This document shows positions 34,124-46,404 of a stretch of 64,000 nt of DNA, piece after piece. Source of the DNA: Blepharisma stoltei (taxonomy: Eukaryota; Ciliophora; Heterotrichea; Heterotrichida; Blepharismidae); NCBI GenBank assembly GCA_914767885.1, contig CAJZBQ010000005.1, positions 744,001-808,000 of the forward strand. The letters run 5' to 3'. The position numbers and the translations under genes are program-made. A model generated the notes under the pieces. It made no database searches. It saw nothing but the letters and a program-made list of their open reading frames with translations, and had not been told where the DNA came from. Numbering within the stretch: the stretch's first letter is position 1; each line of letters starts with the position of its first letter.

Positions 34124-37100
34124 ATGAGCTTAATTACAGCTGCAAAAGCCACTCTTCTTATAAGCCAAATAGAGAATGCAAGAGATGAGCTTGAAGAAGG
34201 GCTTCGACAAATACATCGTTATTGCTGAGTTCCCAGCAATTGCGATTTATTCCTCCATCAGGATATTTTGAGAAGCTTTAAGATCCCAGCAGTTTCAAAA
34301 GAACTTTCAAGATTTCCGATCATTGTCGCAGAAATAAAAGAACACTTATCTCAAACAGAGCAATGAGTTTCTTACATTGCTTACCAAAACGAATTGCTAG
34401 GGGAGGCATTGAATTTTATTTTTCATAATATCACAACTAAGCAGCTTCCTGAAGGAATTTACCCTGCTTTCTCTGATTTGAACTCAGAGTGTAATTTACT
34501 TACTCCTGACGATTACAAGCTTATTTCTATATATATACAGATTTTGATAAATCTTGGCAAATACAAAGAATCAATCCTCAGAGAAATTTCAACTCATAAC
34601 ATTATTCCAAGACTTCTATTTCTGATTGAGAAAATTCCAGTAAACTTGAGCGATAAAAATTATATAGTACTTTCCCTTGAATAGCCGATAGCGGGCTGGC
34701 TTTATCCTGCTATCGGGCTATACAAGGGAAAGAGCTATAGACCAATTACGTATCCTCTGAGAGATTATGCTACAATCTTACTTAATATGCTCTTTAAGCA
34801 GCAAGCTATCGCAGACAAAGTTTGTAACCATTTAGCTATGTTCAAGTGAATTTCAAGAATAATTAAAAATACAATTGCAAACTCCAGAGAACTGCTTTTA
34901 GCAGAAACTCTATCGTTGCTCAGCTTTTCTCCTAACTTCACACCAGAAATAGACTATGAATTTATAATTAGAGACTGGGTTTATGGAAATTTATGCATGA
35001 TTTTGATGCCAGATCAAAGAACTGATCAATGAAAAACTCTAAACAACGGAAGAACAGACGAAGAATTGCTTAAGCTCGCTATTTTTTTAGTGATTATTTT
35101 AGTCAATACAAGTAAAACTCAAGGCGGGATTGATGAAATCATTGCGTCAATCCACTATTATAATTATGATATATTTTGAAGATTCATTCATTTCTTGCTC
35201 CGATTAAAAAAGATTGACACAAAATTATGAGTCAAGACTTTAAATCTTGTAAATAATATGCTAACTCCCTAATTTAAATTGGAACAAAACACTTAGCCCA
35301 GAAATTTGCTTTTCAATAGGAAAATTTTAAAAGTAAAAACTAATTTTTCTAAAATAAATTTTGATCTAATATAACAGAAAAATTCAATTAGAATATTATT
35401 TAAACAGTTTCACACTAAATAAATCAATTAATATTTTGACTAAATTCTTTATAAAGATAAATTACAATTTATAAATTGGGTTCAATTTATATTATTTTAA
35501 AAAAATATTTTATAAATAATTAAAAAATAATTATTTTTAAAAATAAACCTCCCCTTTAAATTGGAACAAGTTTTCGTTCCAATTTAAAGAGGATTAAGAC
35601 ATCCCGATTATAATCCTCCATTGTATGCTACACAGTAAAATTTATGCAGACTATCAACGATTGCTTTTTGTATCCTTGGAAACTTGGATGAAATCTTACT
35701 CATATTGTGCTGCAGGACTTTTAAATATTTGGTGTTTACTCTTGAAGAAAAAGAACTGCTTCTTGCTGTTGCTTGCCAAAGGTAAGTCTTATTTAGAATG
35801 AAACAGCCAAGGCACTCTCTTCAGGCTCCTCCTCTTCCAAATTATTCAACTCTTGATGACTTGAATACCCTCCAGAGGGATACAGAAAAGTTAGCAAAAG
35901 AGTGAAACAATTATTATAAGCAGAAAAATCAGCCATGGGAAAGCTTGCGGCCATTAACATCAACACCTTTAGAATTCAGCTCAAGACAAGAGCGAATCAT
36001 CCACAAAATAACACAAGAATTCAAGCAATATAGGCTGTTTTTTCGAAAGCTCCCCTCTCCATGCACATACTGCAAGGATTTGTATGGTCCTCCATTTTAC
36101 CCTGAAGACACCTTTTGAGGCTATTATTCAGACCCAGAGGACCAAAAGATCCATGTTTCCACTACCTTGCTTCAATTTATATCAGATATCACAGAGAACG
36201 AAAACATGAAGTTTATTTTTGATAATATCATGTGTGTATTAAATGAAGTTTTATGTATTGGAGACTCTGATATCGAAAACAAGGCGAAATGCGGAATTAT
36301 CACTTATTATTTGACTTGCACAGAACTCAAAAAAAATTTTGTTCATTCATATCTTGCATCAGGAATGTTATACTTCCATGAATATTATATGAGACTAGTT
36401 CTCAAGTCATTTTCAGGGAGCAGCATAAGCGGAGTAAAATGCAGATGGGATCCTCAGGACAAATTCTTTATACTTGAAACTGACCCAATGTTTGGTGTGT
36501 CTAGCAGAATGAGCAACTGAAATTTGCATATTTTGCATCACCTGTTAGAACTTCTGACTACAGTTTTGAGACAATCCCCTGAATCCGCTGATGTTTTTCT
36601 TAGAAAGCAATGCTCAGGATTTATTTCAATAAACTATGAACTTGTGCTGAGTTTATATAAACTTGCCAATGATAACTCGCCTCTGCAGTCCCTTGCCCTA
36701 GACATTATTGCTAAAACAGAAGAAGTACTCTATGTCTTTATCAGAAGATTCCCTTCCCTTTTCTACACAGTGCTAGATTCAGTCATTCTGAATGAGCAGC
36801 TTTTTACTGTTTACTCTACAATGACCAAGGATATCCCTTCTCTTCTGTCAGCATATGCTCACATTTCTACCTTTTACTTGTTTATCACCAAGGACAGTAC
36901 AAATAAATTGGCAAGGAAACTCATTGGCACTACAATTTTGCCCTTTGCAACTTCTCTCGTAAAAGTTTTAAGACACCTATGCACAAATATTGAGCAACTA
37001 GAAGCAATAAATCCTTATGAGCTCAGAGTGGATCTTGCAATAGCCAATATTCTTGAGAGGATAGTCATTGTGAAGTCTGCTCATTATCTTGTATTATCAC

Positions 37101-38206
37101 TAGTTCATTGTTTCAGAACAGACCCTCAATGTATAGAATCTATAAGTCCTTCGTTTTATGTGAACATGTTTAGTAGGCTGACCACAATTTTGGAATTCGC
37201 TGATAAAAATTTTAAGAATAAAAGTGCTTATGAGGATAATTATGCATTCCCTGAAGAATTCAAAAACAATGACATTAAATTGATTCCTGGCAGCAGAAAC
37301 TGGATCGCAGTGGACTTTGAATATGAAGATGAAGACATTTTATTTCAAATGTATTATTCTTCTATTATGACGTGAGCATGACACATTTCTATGTTTGATC
37401 AAAACTGCCAAGGATTAATAGTCCATGATTCAATGAAATTTATGATGAGGCTGGCTTTTGAATATGAGCGGTGGGAGATGGATGCTTTTATGGTCACCAC
37501 TGGGGTAATTTACAATTTCTCAGTCCTTCATCCGAACTCCATGCTGAACTGCCTTCCTGTTATAGTAGACATAATAATCAAATTCATTTCACTGATGAAG
37601 ATCCCTTTAGAAAGCTATTTTCTGCTATTCCAAGTCTTAAGAAGCATTCATCCTAAGCTCTCTTATTCTCCTCTTGCACAAAAGCTGCAGATAATAATTG
37701 CTCCTTTAAGAGCAATTTTATCCTCTGACTTGCCTATGCTTAAATACTATAACTACCCTATGCTGGAAGAAGTTATCCCTCTTGAAAAAGGTCAAATAGC
37801 AGTTGGACGTCAAAGACAAGAAAGAATAACTGAAGATGAAACTGATATGAGGACGTATTTTCCTTTGCAGTTTTTGCGAGATCTACCTGAAGAACTGTCA
37901 AGCACAAGCTACGAAATCTATCCTGGCCAAGCAATTTTTCAGAGAGAAGCAAAAACAATTATCCAATTAATAACCCCTATATCAAACCACGAATTGATGA
38001 AAGGCATTAAAAAGCTGCACCCAGTTCATGCAGAAGGAGACAAGTATGTTAGCTACAAAGACAAAAATCGAGATATCTTATTTGGTGCAGGCAAACAAGT
38101 GGTTGCTACTAAAACAACTATTTTAGAAAATCACTTTGAGAGCCGTGTGGACGAAATCTATAAGAAGTTTCTCATTGATAAGTTTGATAAAGAACATCAG
38201 CTTTAA
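34124..38206 (+). CDS. Large helical-repeat protein, unknown function
   Basis: 1,214 residues after removal of two 15-nt introns (35635-35649, 35782-35796), a 75-bp IES (34665-34739) and element R (35265-35594); exon total is a multiple of three. It is helical throughout with HEAT/ARM-like spacing (LISIYIQILINLGKYKE, LLHHLLELLTTVLRQ, ALDIIAKTEEVLYVFIR). A CxxC pair occurs at CTYCKDLYGPPFY. UGA-coded Trp is frequent. I cannot place it: candidates are a large HEAT scaffold of a ubiquitin-ligase or CCR4-NOT type, but no catalytic domain is seen. The C-terminus ends in a Lys-rich helix. Confidence 0.7.
34665..34739. mobile_element. 75-bp TATAG hairpin IES
   Basis: A near-perfect palindrome: TAGTACTTTCCCTTGAATAG pairs with CTATACAAGGGAAAGAGCTA around a short GGCTGG loop. 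It is bounded by TA. Removal gives DKNYRPITYPLRD in the host gene; without it the frame stops at the hairpin. It is nearly identical in its outer arms to the insert at 61034-61109. Confidence 0.9.
35265..35594. mobile_element. C-rich TIR element R (TAA TSD)
   Basis: A 330-bp element with TAA at 35262-35264 and 35595-35597 and a terminus containing TTTAAATTGGAAC, the same subfamily as element Q. The right end is palindromic (CCCCTTTAAATTGGAAC facing GTTCCAATTTAAAG). Removal joins NLVNNML to RHPDYNPPL in frame. Confidence 0.85.
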
Positions 38207-38268
38207 TTATATTGTAATTTAGGAAATAAATTTTCGAACTTAATTACTGTTATAACCAAAACACTACC

Positions 38269-41200
38269 TTATTTGCTAGACGATCTACTATGCCCATCTC
38301 TCAGTAATTCTTCAAATTTGACTCTTTCTTCAGGAGTAAGCATCTGCTCAAAAAAGATTCCCCTAGCTTTCAATGAGTTTATGCAGTTTCGTAATAAAAC
38401 TATAAGGTTAGTATTCACATTTGGATCTTTATTCATGTAGTTGATTTTTCTCTGACTTGGCGACAATTGATTACTATGGGGCTTCCTTGAGTCATATCTT
38501 TGTGGGGATGATACAACTGTTGAGTTTTTGAAGTTTTCAATAGGCATCACAATGTATTTAAAAATCAAGCTTGCATATTGCTGGATAATTTCTGCAGGGA
38601 ACAAACTCATGGCTTTTAATATTGCAGCAGGGGGAGGCGGGATTAGCTGCAAATAGGTAGCTAACCCTATAAAAAAATAGGGATAACTACCAAAATCCCA
38701 AAAATTAAGCAGGCTAGTTGATAAAATAATATAAAATTTTTTTAAATTAGCAGTCAAAAATAAACGCTTTGCAGCTAACCTGCCTAAATTTTTCATATAA
38801 AAAAATTACGTCAGTAACCTCTAAAAAAGAGATAACTGCTAAAAAAAAATTAGGAGGTATAGCTGAAAAAAAAAAGTAAGCTGTTAGCTGCCAAAATTTA
38901 AAAAAAATTAGGTGGTTAGCTGCCAACTTATATATAAAAATATTTGGCTCTCGACAACTCTACGTATCTTTGTTAATAATGATTATTAGAGATATTGCAG
39001 TGTATTAAATTCTATACAATTTTAACGATTTATAGCTTATTTGCTATTATATTATATACACTTTTTTAGAGGGTTACTGATATAATTTTAGATATGAAAA
39101 ATCTAGGCGGGTTAGCTGCAACCATTTATTTTTGACTGTTAATTTAAAAAAATTTTTATACTATTTCGGCAGCTAGCCCGCTTAATTTTTGGGAATTTAG
39201 TAGTTATCCTTAGTTTTTTATAGGATTACCTACCTATTTGCAACTAACCCATGCGACCCTTGCAGCAGCATTCACCTTCTTGTGGTTTGATGACGATAAA
39301 ATTGCCATTGCTTGGAACCAGTCAGAAATATTTAGATAATTTAAGCACTCTTCATTTGCCAGAATCGACTTATTGACCAAAAATAATGAGGTTAGAATTG
39401 ACAGTGTCGAATATGCATCCGTCTTGGGAATTCCAAGGTACTGTATGTATTTCATAAATCCTCCCTGCACACGGGAAAAATCAACTGTACCGATTGTTGT
39501 TAAAAGTGCTAATGACAAGCCATCATATTCTAAGTTTCCTTCCAGAGAGCATAAGGGCAAACACCAATTGTCAATAAACTGAGATATTTCTAATGGGCTT
39601 TTTTCGGCTTCTTGATAGAGCAACAAGTACTCCTCTATAATCTTTATTGCAAGAGTTCTTTGGTTTTTATCAAAGTTTTTCATCAGCTGTAGTAAAGGTT
39701 CAACGTAAATTAAGTTTTCCTTTATAGCGTCCATATTTGCAATAAGATAGTGCCACAAATAATAGCATTTCTCAATGTGGTGCTTTCCTATTTGATTTAG
39801 CAAAAATGATGAAACTGCCTCGATGATTATTTTTTCTTCAGGATACAGATGGACAAGGCCTTCGAACATGTCAACAAGAGCTGAAATTATCAACTCGCTG
39901 TCTGAATTAAAGATTTCACTTAGGCCTGATGACTGAAATGCTGCCAGCAGTCCAGGGCATTTCTCAAAAGCTGACATATTTATCAGGGCTGACACAAATA
40001 AATCAAATTTAGCTTTAACCCTATATACATAAATTACCGGTTACGAGCAACTCGTCCTTCTCGTGCCCTACCCAGCGTTTAATCTTAACTCTAAACCTAA
40101 TTATTCACAAATCAGCTTTGCAATTCACAAATATCAATCCCCAAAGCCAGCATTCGCCGGTCTTGGGCTGTTCGAGTCAGCCAGTATGATTGGTTGCTTT
40201 CGCCATCTTTTAAAAGTACTGACACAAGTGATATCATATTTCATATCATTTGAGGTATTGTTGACTGTCGAATTAAAACAAAAATATCTGTCGAAAAATC
40301 CTGTAAAATCGAAAAGCAGATCTGCGCTGGGATAGTTTGGTAGAGTAACTGCTTAATTGTTAGGCAGATTTCATAAATCACAATTCTATCGTTATTGCAT
40401 GCTTGGCGAATTGTTTGAATTACTCCGTATATAGACACATAGTCAGTGATATTTCTGACCCATTTCCTCATTATTCATAAGGCATCTCTAAGAACTAGAA
40501 GCTTTTTGAATCCTTCGCATTGCAAGTTTCCTAAAATACTGACTCCCCCCCTCCGTGAGTTACCAAAACCATTAGAAAAATCGCTATTTTTGCCCAAAAA
40601 CCCACCCTCGTGAGTGAAATTTTTTTTAAATAGAAAATGTTGTTTATGGAAAAAAAAATTGATATATAAGTGATAATTAGTATAATGAAATCTAGAGCTA
40701 ATTCTGTTTAATTTTAAACAAATTGCTTTTTAAAACATAATTTTTATAAATTAAATTAATATTTGCTTTCCAATTTTTGCGAATTAGACTTTTTATAAAT
40801 TTCGAAAAACAATATTTTCTTTAAAATTTATATAAATAAATAAATTAACCACCCTCTATGAGTGAACAAATTGTTTTGTTCACTCACGGAGGGGGAGTGA
40901 GGATTTCATCAAATGATATGCTGCATTCAATCCCTGTTTCTTGCAAACTTGGAACGATTCCAATCAAAATACAAACTGCATGCGACTTCGGAAACGGCAA
41001 GGAAGGGATTTCTCTTGCCAAGCCTGGAATATATTTTGCCAAATTTGGAAAGACTTTCACCAAAGCAAAAAGCAGCTTCTTCAAATAGGTTTCATCTGCT
41101 TGCTCATGATGCTGCAGGAAATCTTCGATTTCACCCATTTCCCACAACTCTCATCGTTTGCCTCAGCCTTCTTGGTCCAAAATTTTTTGTAGTAAACCTT

Positions 41201-43378
41201 CTGGATTTGCTTGAAGAATTTGCTGTGCAGCTGGGTTACTGATAACCATTTCTTTTAAGTTAAAGCAAGACTGTCTTAAAAGAGCATCCCTTTCAGGGGT
41301 GTTTGGCTTTAACTCAGAAATGATTTTGCAGTTCAAGTCAATGTAAATCAGCAGTAGTTCGCTTGAAAGGAGGTCAGGGAAGCTTGCATCTATTAAATTG
41401 ATGCCTTTTAAAATATCTTTGGCAAGAGTTTCTCCATTCATTTTGTAAAGACTTTCATTAGCTTTATTGAGAAATGACCTTAAGACGTCAGAATCTTGAA
41501 TTACTGTAAGCAGCTTTAGCATGATTTTATCTAAATAATCAGAGTTCATCTGCAGTCAAGCTGCTTTTATTCCTGGGTAAAGCTTAATAGCGAATTCTTT
41601 GAACTGAACTCTAAAAATTCTTCTTCTTATTTGTACTTTTATGACGGTATTTACTCCCCCGTGAATGAACAAAACTTTGAAATAATCCCTAATTTTTGGG
41701 TAAAATCTACCTCTGTGAATAAACAAAAACTTTTTGCAATCAAAATTTTTATGAACAAATATATTAATATATAAGTGATTATTAGTATAATGAAATCTCT
41801 CAAATTCTGTTTAATTTTAAAGAGTTACAAAAATAAAATTTACACATTAATTCATATTTTGTTTTAAAATTATTTTGAGATCTGATTTTCTTAAATTTCG
41901 AAAAAATTATATAAAATTTATGAATAATTTTTTTAAAAAATTTAACCCCCTCTCTGAGCAGACAAGATTATTTTGCTCACTCACAAAGGGAGAGGAGTTA
42001 GTAATTTTAAATAGTCTTCATCAGGACTCTGCGATTTAGTAATTAGCAAAGTTTCTAGTTGCTTTCATTGGTCGTAAAAGCTATGCTTTGATATTGTGCC
42101 AACACAAATCTGCAGCAATTCTCTTAGCTTATTATCCGGTTCTGGATCAATAAAAAGCTTGTTGAGTAGAAATTCCTTACTTCATAATTAGCAAAATTTT
42201 ACTTATTAGAAGTTGTCGACAGAGTTATTAATTGCAAATTTGTATGAATAGATCGAAAAATTGCTTACTCCACCATTTGTGATTTTACTTTAAAACCATC
42301 CATAATCAAACAAAAATTATTTTAATATAAAAATTTTTATGAAAAAAAATTGTTATATAATAATTATTATAATGAAATTTTTAGCTAATTCTGTTTAATT
42401 TTAAATAGCTGAACTTTCAAACATAAATTTTATAAATTAAATTAATTTTTGCGAATTGGGATTTTTTTTTAATTGCTATAAAATTTATCTATACAATTTT
42501 GTTGTAAAATTTAATCCCCTTTTCCACAAGGGAAATTAATAAATAAATTTTTACATTTCGTTAGAATACTCTTATAATAAGCAAATTTCGATAAAATTTA
42601 CTGTTATTTTGTAGTTTCATCCTAATAAGCAAAGTTTTGCTTGCTATTTGGGAAGTTAATTAACTCCCTCCTTTGGTTAGCGAACAAAAAAGTCATGCTT
42701 GATAATCAACTGTGTTATAATTTATTCACCATAATAAATCTATACCCTATCAGAATACCGATCAGAAAAAATATGGTTCAGGACATCTACCTTATACAGT
42801 CTAAGTCTGATTAGGCATCTTAAAGCAATAAATGAAGATTTGTTATTTTCGTTTTTATTTTTAAAAAAAGCTGACAGGTAAACTATGTTTAAAAAATTAA
42901 AATAAATGATCAATAGTGGTCTAAAAATGCATGGCAATAATATTTTTTTAAATTTTATATTTAAAATATTTTTATTTTTTAAAGAAATTCAAATTTGTAA
43001 ATATTAAATAAAACAATCTAATTTATTCATAAATTAATGTTTTTCTATATTTGCACTTTGTACCAAAATGCTAATTATCCAAGACTAGGGATTTTCTAAT
43101 AGTTTTGCTTACGAAACAATGGAGATTAAGTATTTTTCAGCTTCTGGCACAGGTGCAGGCTTTACACTGTTTCCGACAACATGCCACTGCCTTACAATTG
43201 CATTTTTTGCAAGCAAAAGAGCGGCAAGCTTGCTTGTTGTGTTTGAAGATTGCTGATATATAGTGAATAAAGAAGGCAAAAAGCCTTGTTTATCCTCCAA
43301 AGTAGCAATATACTTTTCTGATGGCACTCTTATAGAAGAATCTGGATGAATTGCATTTAACAGCAAAACTTCGTCCAT
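38269..43378 (-). CDS. Importin-beta superfamily nuclear transport receptor
   Basis: Start ATG 43378. The N-terminus is an importin-beta N-terminal domain: PSEKYIATLEDKQGFLPSLF, then SKLAALLLAKNAIVRQWHVV. HEAT-type helices continue to the end (VQFKEFAIKLYPGIKAAWLQ, ILVIQ-like helices, LWIMRKWVRNITDYVSIYGV). The overall shape suggests the importin-7/8/11 group. At least six inserts interrupt it: 38660-39246, 40018-40103, 40543-40897, 41654-41997, 42268-42535 and 42664-43126, plus a small palindrome near 42210. From 42000 to the stop the frame is restored by insert removal. Between 42170 and 43127 I could not settle all junctions, so the N-terminal third is incomplete. Confidence 0.75.
38660..39246. 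mobile_element. Long-TIR IES in importin gene
   Basis: A 587-bp insert. Its arms (about 65 bp) match in inverted orientation: CAAATAGGTAGCTAACCCTA at the left and the reverse of CAAATAGGTAGGTAATCCTA at the right, each followed by TATAAAAAA and GGATAACTAC. Using the outermost TA pair (38644, 39245) shifts the frame. Using the inner left TA (38658) restores RVAWVTYLQLIPPPPAA, leaving about 14 bp of arm sequence in the exon. Confidence 0.8.
40018..40103. mobile_element. 86-bp TA-bounded IES in importin gene
   Basis: A short insert between TA at 40016 and TA at 40102. Removal gives ELQSWFVNKAKFDLFVSALI. Nearby TA pairs also keep the frame, so the exact edges are uncertain. The interior is less AT-rich (CGAGAAGGACGAG on the minus strand) and no inverted repeat is clear. 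Confidence 0.65.
40543..40897. mobile_element. C-rich MITE F (TGA TSD)
   Basis: A 355-bp family member in the importin gene with TGA at 40540-40542 and 40898-40900. On the gene strand the repeat is TCA and removal gives FDEILSILGNLQCEGF. No TA pair near the ends gives a usable frame. Confidence 0.88.
41654..41997. mobile_element. C-rich MITE G (TTA TSD)
   Basis: A 344-bp, more diverged family member in the importin gene with TTA at 41651-41653 and 41998-42000. The termini have lost several C. Removal gives DYLKLLNTVIKVQIRRR in frame. Confidence 0.82.
42268..42535. mobile_element. Degenerate C-rich MITE H1
   Basis: About 268 bp with TTA at 42265-42267 and 42536-42538. The left end CTCCACCATTTGTGA and the core (GAAATTTTTAGCTAATTCTGTTTAATTTTAAA) identify the family. 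The right palindromic end is largely lost (CCCCTTTTCCACAAGGG). Confidence 0.65.
42536..42663. repeat. AATAAGCAAA palindrome block between MITEs
   Basis: About 125 bp with facing copies of AATAAGCAAA (CCTAATAAGCAAAGTTTTGCTTGCTATTTGGG) and another at 42580. The same string marks the elements at 51865 and 63710, so this may be part of a third insert in the importin gene. I could not define its edges. Confidence 0.45.
42664..43126. mobile_element. Degenerate C-rich MITE H2
   Basis: About 463 bp, TAA/TTA at both ends (42661-42663 and 43127-43129). Left end CTCCCTCCTTTGGTTAGCGAAC and right end GTTTTGCTTACGAAACAATG are eroded versions of the family terminus. The importin frame runs into its right end and stops there unless it is removed. 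Confidence 0.6.
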
Positions 43379-43415
43379 TTTGTTTAAATTTGCAAGGAGT
43401 TAATTTTTATGTAGT

Positions 43416-46139
43416 TTATAAACGTTTTAAATACTGCAGTTCATCATATAGCGCTCGTACATTTGGAAGCTCTTCTTGCAGCTTCTGTTTTATTTCCTTA
43501 ACAAGTCTTTCTAAGGATTTATTTTCTGGGTTTTGCTTTAAATTACTTTGAAATTCTTTTAGCTTTTCTTTATTGAATTTCAGTTCAAGCAGCTTGGCTT
43601 CGATCTGTTCTATTCGGTCTTCTATATTGTGAGGCTTTTCAGTTTTGGGGGAATCAAATTGAGAAATAGATCGTGAGTGAACTATTGGGGTCATTTCGAG
43701 TTTTTCAGTCATTGCTGCAGGAGATGGAGCTCTAATAGGCATTCTTATCATTGAGGAAAGATTCATGTCAATATTCGTTGCGGCAGGTGATGCAGCTCTG
43801 ATTGGCCGTTTTATCATTGAAGAAAGGTTTATGCCAATGTTCCTTGATAGTTCATTGGAAAATTCTGATGTTTCAGGCTTGGCTTGATTTGTCGGTTGCT
43901 GTGCATCATTTAACCTTCTTGGAGGCCTTCTTTGTTTTTTCGCTGCAGATGCATTATCAACCCAGGTTGGGTTTATTGATTGCAAAGGAGGCATTTTTGA
44001 TGGTTTTTCTTTAATTTGTTCTCTTTTATCTTTTTTAATTCGTCATTTTTCAAGCCACCGATTTGCATATTTTCTTACTAATTTTCAAGATTTTTCTTCT
44101 TTTTCTCGACTGTCTTCTCTCACTTCCCCTCCATGCAAGAGAGCAAAATTTTACCTGCTAATGAGGAAGGCTAATTATTTTTTTAAAAAATTTCATTTTT
44201 AAAAAATAGAAATTATTACTTATAGATTTTTAAAATAATTTCTTTGCTATATCACATAAGGCGTTTTCAGATTATAAGGATTTTTCAAATGATTTTGCTT
44301 GCTCAAAGATGGGAGTCAGCATTGATTCTTTCTTTTCTTTCCAAATTAAGCCAACTTTCAGTCACAAAGCCATGCTTTCTCTTCTAAGCTTATCATAGTG
44401 AAGTTCTTTTGCATGATTTTCAAGTTCTTTTTTAGATTTTCGATAGTTTGTAAATTGAGATCACGCGCTAAGCCCTTTCTTATAAGTTGTTTTTGACCAA
44501 AATTTTACTGAAGTAAAAAATCTTCTCCTTTTTAAGTCTTCCAAAATTATGAGTTCCTTGAGCTGGTTCAATGCTAACTTCGCGAGATTTTTATTGTAGA
44601 AAGAGATTGCGTCATTTAAGATAGCTCTTTTCATCCTGATAATGAACTTATTCAAAGCAAAAGCTTTCATTATTTTTTTCAAAAGTTTTATATTTCGGAT
44701 CTTGTCAGCTCTTTTTTTCATAAGTTTGTAAGCTACTTTTGATCTATAGCTATTAGTTCAGTTTCTCAAAGCTTCTTGTTGGACTCTATTTCCTTCTCTT
44801 ACTCTAATAATTTCCGTTGCTTTTCCGTCTTTTTCATGCAGTGATCTTTTCTTCAAAAGTGCCTTTACTCAGTCCTCAAATATTTTTTTCTTAAAATTGT
44901 TCTCACAAATTTCTTCCACTTTTTGGCGTTTATAAGCAATTTTAGTTTTTAAAAGATACCTTTTAATCCACAAATGAAAACAAGAGCCTACCAAAAATAA
45001 AGGGTGATTTTTTTGGATAGCTTTCCTTTTTCTAATTATAGTTGAATTTCTTATTAAAACCAATCTCCAACCTCTCAGGGACTTTCTTACTCCCCCCCCC
45101 CCCTCCGTGAGCGAACAAAACCATTAGAAAAATCGCCATTTTTTGACCAAAAACCCACCCTCCGTGAGTGAACAAAAATTTTTTTAATAGAAAAAATTTT
45201 AATGGAAAAAAATTTGGATATATAAGTGATAATTAGTATAATGAAATCTAGAGCTAATTCTGTTTAATTTTAAACAAATTGCGTTTTAAAACATAAATTT
45301 TGCAAATTAAATTAATATTTGCTTCCCAATTTTTGCAAATTAGGATTTTTTTAAATTTCGAAAAAAATATTTTTTATAAAATTTTATATATAAATTTTTT
45401 TAAAAAAAAAAATTAACCCCCCCTCCGTGAGCGAACAAAAAATTTTTTTGTTCGCTCACGGAGGGGGGGGGGGAGTTAGCAAGTTTTTTAAATAAAGCTT
45501 TCTAATTGAAGGCATAGTATTAGTCTTTCACCTTTGAATCTCCAATGCATATTTGAGAGATTTTATTGTCTTTTTTCTTGCATTTATCATATAATGCCTA
45601 TTTGAATAAGCAATTTTCCTTCTCATTACCTTTTTATCAACGCAAAACCTTTTTCAACATGCAATTGACAGTCTTGCAAGCCTCTTAATATATTTGGTAT
45701 TTGCCAATTTTTGAAATTTAGCTTCTTCTTTGAACTTTTTCCAGAGTTGCAGTGCTTCCTTTCTCCATTGATTCATTCTAATTATTCTTGCAGAGTTAAG
45801 TAGATCTTTTATCCTTTTGCGATTCCCGCAAAATTCGATTCAGCTTTTAAAGCCTTTGCAGTAACAATTTGAAGACCAGAATTTCAGGGCAACATACTCA
45901 TTTTCCTCAATTAGAACTTTTTGTGAATGATAAGCTTTTCAGAGCTTCAAGGCATTTTTCATCAATCTTGATTTGATTCAGGATTTCAGAGTTTGAGGTT
46001 TCTTTGTTACAGATAACGGCCTATATATGAGATTTATTTTTCGAGGTTGATTAATTGTTTCTATTTTATTAACTTCTGAGTTACTAGCTGATTTTTCAGT
46101 TGAGTTGATCATCTGAGATTCCTGAATTTCATTTTCCAT
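43416..46139 (-). CDS. SFI1: Sfi1-like centrin-binding repeat protein
   Basis: 712 residues after removal of MITE I (44123-44315) and MITE J (45090-45475); exon total is a multiple of three. Start ATG 46139. The central 450 residues hold spaced Trp/aromatic plus basic repeats typical of Sfi1: LKLWKAYHSQK, LKSWIKSRLMKNA, LQLWKKFKEEA, IACWKRFCVDKK, LSAWSQFTNYRK, RWLEKWRIKKD. Many of the repeat Trp are UGA codons. Sfi1 forms a long helix that binds centrins at spindle poles and basal bodies, and ciliates have many centrin-binding proteins in the cortex. The C-terminus has two near-identical LSSMIxxPIRAxSPAA motifs and a coiled coil. Confidence 0.82.
44123..44315. mobile_element. Short C-rich MITE I (TCA TSD)
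   Basis: A 193-bp, internally deleted member in the Sfi1-like gene, TCA at 44120-44122 and 44316-44318. The ends are eroded (CTTCCCCTCCATGCAAGAGAGC) and most of the core is missing. Removal gives KKESMLREDSREKEE in frame. Confidence 0.78.
45090..45475. mobile_element. C-rich MITE J (TTA TSD), near-canonical
   Basis: A 386-bp insert in the Sfi1-like gene with TTA at 45087-45089 and 45476-45478. The best-preserved copy: C12/G13 runs, left double terminus, core, and a right palindrome of about 50 bp. Removal gives LKNLLRKSLRGWRLV in frame. Confidence 0.88.
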
Positions 46140-46404
46140 AGTAAATTTGATTATTTAAATCTGTAATTAGTGAATTAATATAAAATATTTATAATTAAAT
46201 TCAATATATCCTTACAATAAGAAGTGAGTTTTTCATTTCTATAGCATCTCATATTCTCTAATTAAATCAATTAAAACATTAATTTATTTCAAAGCCAATT
46301 ATCTTATAGTTCCAAGCAATATAATAAACCTTCCTATAAATTAAGTCATTGCTAAACTAATGCTTGCTATTAAAAGTTTTAAGGCACTAAATTCATACGT
46401 CACA

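Noticed and set aside
38269-38796. ORF beginning MKNLGRLAAKRLFL as an independent gene start
   Set aside because: Its first 50 residues are the arm of a long-TIR insert; the rest is the C-terminus of the importin gene.
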